The notes beneath the pieces are model-generated. The model did not search any database. It had not been told where the DNA came from and saw only the letters and a program-made list of their open reading frames with translations. From Granulosicoccus antarcticus IMCC3135 (GTDB taxonomy: Bacteria > Pseudomonadota > Gammaproteobacteria > Granulosicoccales > Granulosicoccaceae), in the NCBI RefSeq assembly GCF_002215215.1, contig NZ_CP018632.1:886001-950000 (forward strand): a DNA stretch of 64,000 bases. Reading direction: 5' to 3'. Of this stretch, positions 57,626-64,000 are shown in pieces. Made by a program: the position numbers and the translations under genes. Within the stretch, counting starts at the first letter, position 1. Each line of letters starts with the position of its first letter.

Positions 57626-57922
57626 ATGACGACTAACGAGGGTACGTATACTGCATTTACGCATGAGACAGTGCTGCTTCTTGGCCAGATGATCAAACTG
57701 GCCCGGATTCAACGCGGAATGAGTGAAAGCGACCTCGCTGTACGGGCCAATATGGCGCGTGGCATGTTGCAGAAAATCGAGAGGGGCAATATGGACGTCC
57801 CGGTCGGCTGCTTTTTCGAGGCATCTACGCTAGTGGGTCTGAAGTTATTCGAAACCGATGATATCGAACGTCTGAGAGAGCATCGGGCCAGGATTGTCGG
57901 CAAGATAGCAGCCAGCGGATAG
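57626..57922 (+). CDS. Small XRE-family helix-turn-helix protein
   Basis: 98 aa. HTH_3/Cro-type domain (LLLGQMIKLARIQRGMSESDLAVRANMARGMLQKIERG) and little else, like antitoxin-type HipB proteins, but no toxin gene follows; the next gene is the giant sensor at 57973. ATG at 57626 is preferred to upstream frames. Role unknown. Confidence 0.75.
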   Translation: MTTNEGTYTAFTHETVLLLGQMIKLARIQRGMSESDLAVRANMARGMLQKIERGNMDVPVGCFFEASTLVGLKLFETDDIERLREHRARIVGKIAASG

Positions 57923-57972
57923 GAGTAAGCGGATAGTTTGTTTCCGTTTCGGAATGTGCACTCATCGCCGTA

Positions 57973-60900
57973 GTGACAGAGCAAAGTAGAATGGAATCAA
58001 ACGAATCGAGCGAACCCCAGCCTTTCTGGGTTGGCATCGGTGCCTCAGCAGGCGGGCTGGAGGCTTTGAGAGCAGTCGTCAGGCAACTGGATACAGGTCT
58101 CAACACGACGTATATCGTGGCGCAACACATGTCGCCACACCACAAGAGTCTGCTCACCGAAATAATTGGCCGGGAAACAACGTTACCTGTGCTTGATGTG
58201 ACAAATAACCTGGTACCTGCTGCAGGTACCATCTATATCACGCCCCCGAACACGAATGTGCTCGTTAAAGAGGGTCGCATTTATCTGCAACAGCCTACCA
58301 ACTCCAAAGTTACGCCGAAACCGAGCGTTGATCTGTTTCTGGCGAGTCTTGCCGTCAGTCAAGGCCCTGGTGCCATAGCCATTATCCTGTCAGGTACGGG
58401 TAGCGATGGTGCTGCGGGCATGAAGGCTATCAGTGAGGCGGGTGGGCTATGCATCGCACAGGACGAGCACACCGCAAAATACACCGGCATGCCGCTCGCC
58501 TCCCAAGACACCGGAATAGTCGATCTGGTCTTGTCGCCCGAAGAGATTGGCAAGGCCTTCCACCGTTTCATAGAGACACCTCGCAATCTGGACTCGCTCC
58601 AGAATGCGCAACTAAGCAATGATGCTCTGGAAGGTCTGATCCGACTACTCTACAAGCAGACTCGAGTCGATTTTCGTCACTACAAGACTGCCACGGTGCG
58701 GCGGCGCGTCGAGCGGCGTATGGCGGCGGTTGATGCATCATCAGTGGATGACTATCTTGATATCGCTCGCGAGTCGGAGGAGGAGGTGGGTCTTCTCTTC
58801 AAGGATCTGATGATCACAGTGACCTCGTTTTTCCGAGACCCTGACGAGTTCGATGCGCTCCGGCTCCATGTTGCGTTCTTGATCAAAGAGCGAAAGGGCA
58901 AGGACATAAGGGTATGGATCGCAGGTGTTGCCACCGGTGAAGAGGTTTACTCGATTGCCATGCTGTTTGCAGATGTCTTGGGTAGCCTGACGAATTTCAG
59001 TGCGGCCAAGTTACAATTCTTCGCCACGGATATAGATGCTGAAGCGATCACACTCGCACGACGCGGGTTCTATGCTGAAGCCTCACTGGGCGCACTCGAC
59101 AACGAGCGGTTGAAGGCATACTTTGATCCCTCTCCAGGTGGCTATACGGTGAAGAAGTCGATTCGCGAGCGTGTCGTATTCTCACTGCATGATGTCACAC
59201 GGGACCCGCCTTTTCAAAAAATCGATTTGATCAGTTGCAGGAATTTGCTGATCTATTTTCAGGCGTCTTTACAAGCGAAGGTCTTTGACCGGTTCCATTT
59301 CGCGTTGCGCGACAAGGCATTACTTTTTCTGGGCAAATCGGAGGCGGTCAGCGCCTCGCCGAAGTTGTTCTTGCCCTTGAGGCCAGACAAGCATATCTTC
59401 CGGCAGAGCTCAAGCCGACGCCAACGGATCGGCAGCCAGCCGTTAACGACAAGATACCTTGCACCGGTGGTGCGAGCCGACAGCAAGTCGGTCAGTGTCG
59501 AGCAGTTAAACGCCGTCGCGAATCAGTTGGAATCGCTGATTCGAGCCATTGGACCGAATGCTATTCTGGTCAACAGGGAGGTGCAGATTCTCAAGGTCTT
59601 TGGCAATATTGACGCCTACTCGGGTCTCTCTGCGAGCGCTCGTATTGACACCAGCGTAACCTCACTGCTACGTGAACCGTGGTCGCTGGACATCCGCACC
59701 GCGGTACCCTCTGTGCTGCGTAACGGCATCATGTACGAGGGGCTGGCACAGCAGGCACCCGCTGATGCAACACATCGGACTCGTCTCGTCATTTATCCTA
59801 TGGCAGATCTTGAGCAAGAGAATCATCTTGCATTGGTCGTTTTCAAATCCTGGGTCGACAACTGCGAAGTTGCCGAGTACGACTCTGGCGACAATACGCT
59901 CCAGGCAGAGACCATCAGGGAGCTTACGCGCGAACTCGACATCGCCAGAGGTGATCTGCAGTTTACCGTTGAACAGCTGGAGACCGCTAACGAGGAATTG
60001 CAGGCACTCAATGAAGAATTCCAGTCGAGCAACGAAGAGTTGCAGTCGACGAATGAGGAGCTGGAAACTTCCAACGAGGAGTTGCAATCGACCAATGAGG
60101 AACTCTCAACGGTCAACGAGGAAATGAATGTCAATGCACAGCAGTTGAGAACAGTCAACGCCAGTCAGCGCAATATTCTTGACAATGTTCAAGCACCGAT
60201 GATCGTAGTCGATCGACAACTCTATATCGTTGATTCGAGCCTGTCTGCGCAAATGTGGTTCCAGCTGCCTGCAGATGTGGAAGCGCCACATCTGTCCCGT
60301 TGCCGCCTGCCCATCGATTTCCCACCGATTGAGGCACTGGTTAATGAGGCTATAGAGCTGCGCAAAACACTGGTCAGAACGGTGATGCTTCAACGCACGA
60401 ATTCGACGCTGTCGGTGGCGCCCTACTACGGCGTTGATGACATGTTGTCTGGCGTCATCGTGCAGATCAGCGACAACTCGGTTGCAGTCAGAAAAATGAA
60501 GGACGAGCTCGAACTTATTTTTGCACACACCCCAGCGGCAATCGTGTTGTGTGAGCGTGATGGCCGGGTTGTCAATGCCAACCCGAAGGCCTGCGAATGG
60601 CTTGGCTTCACACTGGAGCAGCCTCCAGCTGATATTCGCAATCTTCTGCCTGCGGATGTGCCGTTGACACTGGCCCATTGTGACCACACGAATGGCGTCG
60701 ATTGCGAGCCAGTGAGTGGCAAGAAAATCTCACTCAAGGGTGCAGACGGTCATGCGCGTTGGGTGTCATTAAAGTCCGTTCCGTTCATGGCTGGAGAGAA
60801 TGATCTTGAGATGGCGCTGGTTGTGCTTGAGGATGAGACTGAGCTGACCGATCAGCTCGCGCAGGCACGTGCGATGAATCATCATCTGTTGCTCGCAGAA

Positions 60901-61956
60901 AGTCTCTCGCAGGTGGGCTACTGGTCCGTTGGAGTGGGGGAGGCGAGCGAGGTGACGTGGTCTGATCAGGTGTACGTAATTCACGGTGTGGAGCGGACCA
61001 ACTTCACGCCGAACCTGGAAAATGGGATCAATTTCTACCACGAAGATGACGTGACACTGGTTCGAGAGAGTCTTGCGACAGCCATACGGGAGCGCTCTGG
61101 ATTCCGTTTTACGGCACGATTGCGTCGTGCAGACGGAGAGCTGCGCATAGTGCGTACTTTGGGTCTCGTTCAGCTGGACAAGAACAATGAGATTGCGTGC
61201 ATATTTGGTGTCTTTCAGGACATCACCGAGGCTGAGTTGCGTGAGCGACGTCTTTGCGAGGCTCGCGATGAGCTTGAACGATCAAACGAGGAGCTCAGCC
61301 GTTTTTCATATGTCTGTTCGCACGATATGAAGGAGCCGGTGCGCCTGATCACATCGATGGTCGAGATGCTGCAAGAGCCAGAGACACGTGCAGACGAAGA
61401 GGATATGACTGAATTGCTCAAACGCATAGGCAATAATACTCATCGTCTGAACGCTATCATTGGTAGTCTGCTAGCTTACTCGCGCGTCGAGGCCCGCATT
61501 GAATTCATGCCAGTTGACCTGAACGTTGTCGCCGCCGAAATAAGCGAGAGCCTGTCATTGCTTGTCGCAGAACGGGGAGCGGAGCTGAAAATAGAAACTC
61601 TACCCACCGTGCAAGGGGCGCATGTGCATTTCACACAATTATTACAGAATCTGATCGGTAATTCGTTGAAGTACATGGATGGGCCTTCCCCTCTTGTGAA
61701 GGTACGCTCCCATATGATGGAGACCGGTTATAGCCTTATTATCGAGGACAACGGACCGGGTATACCGTTAGACATGCAGACAAAGATATTCGATATATTC
61801 ACACGCCTTGAACTCAGTTCGGAGGTTGAGGGGACGGGGCTCGGTCTGGCAATTTGCAAACGGATAGTCAGTCAGTACGACGGCACGATCATCTGCACCG
61901 ATAGTGATCTTGGTGGTGCACGCTTCACGATCTTGTTGCCGGAGAGGCTCCATTGA
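57973..61956 (+). CDS. CheB-CheR-coiled-coil-PAS-histidine kinase fusion
   Basis: 1327 aa. (1) ~15-200: CheB methylesterase with GIGASAGGLEAL (Ser), AQHMSPHH (His) and LSGTGSDGAAG (Asp). (2) ~215-490: CheR methyltransferase with VTSFFRDPDEF and the SAM motif GVATGEEVYS (ACSTGEEPYS in canonical CheR). (3) ~640-725: long Glu-rich coiled coil with NEELQSTNEEL repeats. (4) two PAS-like regions to ~1090. (5) histidine kinase with the phospho-His in YVCSHDMKEPVR (~1115), LLQNLIGNSLKY and GTGLGLAICKRI. GTG at 57973 or ATG at 57991 may start it. Output passes to the coupled regulator downstream. Confidence 0.9.
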   Translation: MTEQSRMESNESSEPQPFWVGIGASAGGLEALRAVVRQLDTGLNTTYIVAQHMSPHHKSLLTEIIGRETTLPVLDVTNNLVPAAGTIYITPPNTNVLVKEGRIYLQQPTNSKVTPKPSVDLFLASLAVSQGPGAIAIILSGTGSDGAAGMKAISEAGGLCIAQDEHTAKYTGMPLASQDTGIVDLVLSPEEIGKAFHRFIETPRNLDSLQNAQLSNDALEGLIRLLYKQTRVDFRHYKTATVRRRVERRMAAVDASSVDDYLDIARESEEEVGLLFKDLMITVTSFFRDPDEFDALRLHVAFLIKERKGKDIRVWIAGVATGEEVYSIAMLFADVLGSLTNFSAAKLQFFATDIDAEAITLARRGFYAEASLGALDNERLKAYFDPSPGGYTVKKSIRERVVFSLHDVTRDPPFQKIDLISCRNLLIYFQASLQAKVFDRFHFALRDKALLFLGKSEAVSASPKLFLPLRPDKHIFRQSSSRRQRIGSQPLTTRYLAPVVRADSKSVSVEQLNAVANQLESLIRAIGPNAILVNREVQILKVFGNIDAYSGLSASARIDTSVTSLLREPWSLDIRTAVPSVLRNGIMYEGLAQQAPADATHRTRLVIYPMADLEQENHLALVVFKSWVDNCEVAEYDSGDNTLQAETIRELTRELDIARGDLQFTVEQLETANEELQALNEEFQSSNEELQSTNEELETSNEELQSTNEELSTVNEEMNVNAQQLRTVNASQRNILDNVQAPMIVVDRQLYIVDSSLSAQMWFQLPADVEAPHLSRCRLPIDFPPIEALVNEAIELRKTLVRTVMLQRTNSTLSVAPYYGVDDMLSGVIVQISDNSVAVRKMKDELELIFAHTPAAIVLCERDGRVVNANPKACEWLGFTLEQPPADIRNLLPADVPLTLAHCDHTNGVDCEPVSGKKISLKGADGHARWVSLKSVPFMAGENDLEMALVVLEDETELTDQLAQARAMNHHLLLAESLSQVGYWSVGVGEASEVTWSDQVYVIHGVERTNFTPNLENGINFYHEDDVTLVRESLATAIRERSGFRFTARLRRADGELRIVRTLGLVQLDKNNEIACIFGVFQDITEAELRERRLCEARDELERSNEELSRFSYVCSHDMKEPVRLITSMVEMLQEPETRADEEDMTELLKRIGNNTHRLNAIIGSLLAYSRVEARIEFMPVDLNVVAAEISESLSLLVAERGAELKIETLPTVQGAHVHFTQLLQNLIGNSLKYMDGPSPLVKVRSHMMETGYSLIIEDNGPGIPLDMQTKIFDIFTRLELSSEVEGTGLGLAICKRIVSQYDGTIICTDSDLGGARFTILLPERLH

Positions 61957-62399
61957 GCACAGTGCCTATTCATACAATTTACTATGTCGAGGACTCAGAA
62001 GATGAAGTTTATCTTGCAAAACGAATTCTGAAGCGTACGCAGCCTTCTCTGACGTTGCATCATTTCGAGCGTTTTGATTCCTTCCAGACCATGCTTGGCG
62101 AGGGGCTGAAGCTGGACGTCCAGGGCTCGATCATGGTGCTGGATCTGAACCTGAAGATTTGCAGTGGCATTGATTGTCTGAAGACTTTGCGTGAAGAAGA
62201 GCAGTGCGCCGGAATGCTGATCGGAATATGTACCGGTTCCGAGGATCCGGCGGATCGACGCGATGCATTGGAGTCGGGCGCAGATTATTTCATCGCAAAG
62301 CCATTGATACCGACGGGTCTTGAGAAAATCTGCAGTTGTATTGATGAGTTGGAATGGGTACCAGACAGTGAAGACGGACTCTACTTGCGACGTATCTGA
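61953..62399 (+). CDS. Single-domain response regulator, CheY/Rcp1-like
   Basis: 148 aa, receiver only. Acidic pocket YYVEDSEDE, phospho-Asp in IMVLDLNLK, Thr in ICTGSED and Lys in FIAKPLIP. The TTG start overlaps the kinase stop (TTGA) and has GGAGAGG upstream, so it is translationally coupled and the direct phosphorylation partner. Confidence 0.92.
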   Translation: MSTVPIHTIYYVEDSEDEVYLAKRILKRTQPSLTLHHFERFDSFQTMLGEGLKLDVQGSIMVLDLNLKICSGIDCLKTLREEEQCAGMLIGICTGSEDPADRRDALESGADYFIAKPLIPTGLEKICSCIDELEWVPDSEDGLYLRRI

Positions 62400-62435
62400 G
62401 TGAGGTGTTGGCAGGCAGGGCAATACCTGTCGCTT

Positions 62436-62561
62436 TTACAGAGCTGGCTCAGCAGCCGTGGCTTCTGCCGCTTTGGCGGCAGCAGCATCTGTGTTAGCTC
62501 CTGCCCAGTACGAGCATCCACCAGCTTCGCTACAGTATTGTACCGGTTCGTTGATAATCAC
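62436..62561 (-). CDS. Possible small Ala-rich protein or patatin C-terminal extension
   Basis: 41-residue ORF with a GTG start and AAGGA 10 nt upstream. It encodes EPVQYCSEAGGCSYW and an Ala-rich tail. In the same frame the coding-like text reaches back to the T8 tract at the end of the patatin gene, so it may instead be a lost extension of that gene. Not recognised. Confidence 0.3.
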   Translation of the reverse strand: MIINEPVQYCSEAGGCSYWAGANTDAAAAKAAEATAAEPAL

Positions 62562-62592
62562 GAATGACGAGTCCTTGTCAGAAGTGTACCGA

Positions 62593-63777
62593 TTAACGCT
62601 GTGAAAAAAAATTGACTATCTCCTCAGCCCGATTCAATCCGTCTTGTCGACCCAGTTCAATCAGTGTCCGTATGTACTCCTTGTCAAAGAGCAGATAGGA
62701 GCTCAGGCCCACGCCGCGTGGTCCGGTGGCACCCAGAATTCGTAACGCACTGCGCGTGGTTCTGGGCAGGTTGCGGATAAAGGGTGCGGCGAGGGAGTCC
62801 AGTCGTTGGCTGGGTGTTATGGACAGCAGCTCCAGTGGTTTTAGTTCGGACTCCATTCTCTGCTGCTCAGTCATGAGCTGGAGCGTGCGGTTGATCCGCT
62901 CCAGTCTTTCCACATCGCCGGCTACGCCATCCAGGAAAATACTGGCCATGACATGACCGCCAATCTGCCCCAGGCTGGGGTAGTCGGTCTGATGGTTTGA
63001 GCTCTGCAGGGCCTCTGCATCGTCCTCGACACGTCCGGCACCGATCACAACAATACGACGGGCCCCCAGATGTATGGCCGGACTGATGGGGGAGCTTTGA
63101 CGCATGGCACCATCACCGAAGAATTCCAGACGTGCACCGATGGGCAATTGAGTGGCAGGAAATACCAGAGGGATAGCGCTGGATGCCATCAGGTGTTCCA
63201 ACCCGATGGTGCATCGTTCGGCAAGTCGGCGTGTTCTTGTCCAGGGCTTTATATTGTTTCGAGACTGATAAAAGGTAATGTGCTGACCTGAGGAATAGCT
63301 TGACGTGCTGATCGCCAGAGCATCCAGATGGCCTTGGGCAATGGATTTTTCGATGGCACCGAAATCTATTTTTCTGCTTAGCATCTGGCGCAATGGCCGA
63401 TTGTCGAATAATGAGCGTGGAGCCTCACGAATCAACCATCCCATGGATAGTGTGCTCAGCCAGTGAGCCGCGTTGGCAAGGGCTCCGGGGACATCTGTGC
63501 GGTAGACATCACACGGTTTGAAGGCACTCCATTCGGACACCAGTTGACGGACAGCCTGATCGTAGGATTCAGTATGACTGGCCAGCCAGGCAACATTGAT
63601 CGCACCGGCGGATGTGCCACACAGTACGTTGAAAGGGAACGGTTGCTGGTAGTTTGGATCTGCGTTCAGCAGCTGGCGAATGGCATCCAGCACACCTATC
63701 TGGTAGGCGGCGCGGGCACCACCTCCACCGAGAATCAGCGCTGTTTTGGGGGCTGTTGACTTGAGCTTATCAGCCAT
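62593..63777 (-). CDS. Patatin-like phospholipase
   Basis: About 394 aa. Oxyanion loop GGGGARAAYQIGVL, nucleophile Ser in CGTSAGAINV and the catalytic Asp in FGDGAMRQSSP, the Ser-Asp dyad of patatin/RssA-type lipases. No signal peptide. The ATG at 63777 is preferred to a TTG at 63837. The 3' end contains an 8-base A/T tract (62604-62611) three codons before the stop; a one-base change there would extend the protein by about 52 residues. Confidence 0.88.
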   Translation of the reverse strand: MADKLKSTAPKTALILGGGGARAAYQIGVLDAIRQLLNADPNYQQPFPFNVLCGTSAGAINVAWLASHTESYDQAVRQLVSEWSAFKPCDVYRTDVPGALANAAHWLSTLSMGWLIREAPRSLFDNRPLRQMLSRKIDFGAIEKSIAQGHLDALAISTSSYSSGQHITFYQSRNNIKPWTRTRRLAERCTIGLEHLMASSAIPLVFPATQLPIGARLEFFGDGAMRQSSPISPAIHLGARRIVVIGAGRVEDDAEALQSSNHQTDYPSLGQIGGHVMASIFLDGVAGDVERLERINRTLQLMTEQQRMESELKPLELLSITPSQRLDSLAAPFIRNLPRTTRSALRILGATGPRGVGLSSYLLFDKEYIRTLIELGRQDGLNRAEEIVNFFSQR

Positions 63778-63901
63778 GATTGAGCTGTCATGCAATTGAA
63801 TAAGCGTATTGTAGGGGCGGCTGAAAAGGATAGCCAATTGTTTTCCAATCGACCCACACTAGCCTTTGGCTTTATCCCGGAACCACATGTGCTCAACGTA
63901 A

Positions 63902-63930
63902 AAGGGCTCCTGCCATTGGCAGGAGCCCTT
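63902..63930 (-). terminator. Strong terminator for a leftward gene beyond the window
   Basis: AAGGGCTCCTGCC and GGCAGGAGCCCTT form a perfect 13-bp stem with a 3-nt loop. On the minus strand TTTT follows the stem, so it ends a gene entering from the right edge. Confidence 0.8.
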
Positions 63931-63964
63931 CAATACAACTCAGAACTTCAGAAAACGTCAGACT

Positions 63965-64000
63965 CTAGCCAAACTGATTCATCGTGTTGTCTTTGCCTGA
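63965..64000 (-). CDS. C-terminal end of an unidentified gene
   Basis: On the minus strand an open frame from the window edge ends in a stop at 63965-63967, with the last residues NQFG. The terminator 35 bp beyond supports a gene end near here. Too short to name, and another frame ending slightly further left (stop at about 63950) cannot be excluded. Confidence 0.35.
   Translation of the reverse strand, partial: SGKDNTMNQFG

Noticed and set aside
57626-57922. Toxin-antitoxin module around the XRE protein
   Set aside because: No toxin-like gene on either side; the next gene is the giant sensor kinase.

Overview
The window looks like a chromosomal segment of a Gram-negative, aerobic, heterotrophic gammaproteobacterium, probably marine or otherwise saline. 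The evidence is lipoprotein and Tat signal peptides, an LpxR-type outer-membrane lipid A deacylase, class II fumarase, the CbpA/CbpM chaperone pair, a BCCT compatible-solute transporter, a tripartite tricarboxylate transporter and c-type cytochrome oxidoreductases. Base composition is moderate, somewhat above half G+C by eye. A Granulosicoccus-like organism is a guess from gene content and was not tested. There are no rRNA or tRNA genes, no CRISPR array, no intact insertion sequence and no phage block.

Layout. 1-6.6 kb: an M19 dipeptidase lipoprotein (cut by the window edge), a NAD(P)-binding oxidoreductase with a divergent LysR regulator, a two-gene multihaem cytochrome c operon and a phosphohexomutase. 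7-12.7 kb: 2-oxoglutarate semialdehyde dehydrogenase, PRC-barrel protein, FumC, CBS-pair protein and an isopenicillin-N-synthase-like oxygenase. 12.7-20.6 kb: a coupled pair of exported proteins, CbpM/CbpA, an SLC13 transporter, and a DoxX/DODA-type dioxygenase operon facing its LysR regulator. 20.9-30 kb: IorA/IorB-type molybdenum hydroxylase, a sugar ABC transporter operon with an SDR dehydrogenase and an SMP-30 lactonase but no ATPase, a repeat-like intergenic element and the LpxR-like protein. 30-41 kb: a TetR-controlled locus with a broken SDR gene, a metallo-beta-lactamase-fold protein overlapping a very large RecB-nuclease/RNase H/helicase fusion, an AraC-EamA pair and a TctABC transporter. 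41.7-53.8 kb: an exported unknown, a periplasmic binding protein with a giant chemoreceptor, a BCCT transporter, a BaeSR-like two-component system and a Na/Pi cotransporter. 54-64 kb: an enolase-superfamily/aldehyde dehydrogenase operon with a GntR regulator, a giant CheB-CheR-PAS-histidine kinase with its response regulator, and a patatin-like phospholipase.

How the parts may work together. Several clusters together could supply a non-phosphorylative sugar-acid route: import (ABC permeases), oxidation (SDR), lactone opening (SMP-30), dehydration (enolase superfamily) and aldehyde oxidation (AldA-like and 2-oxoglutarate semialdehyde dehydrogenases). The molybdenum hydroxylase IorAB lacks a local cytochrome subunit, while an orphan diheme plus triheme cytochrome operon lies about 16 kb away. 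The periplasmic binding protein and chemoreceptor at 43.6-47.8 kb look like one sensing unit, joined by a small ORF whose stop overlaps the receptor start.

The least ordinary signals are: that coupling ORF; tandem TetR-type operators exactly 40 bp apart in front of a gutted SDR gene; a perfect 18-bp inverted repeat inside a coding sequence; a single-frameshift gene remnant at 49.6 kb; a pair of inverted 12-bp operator-like sites before the enolase-superfamily operon; and a T8 tract at the end of the patatin gene behind which a coding-like reading frame continues. No clearly novel multi-gene defence or enzymatic system was found.
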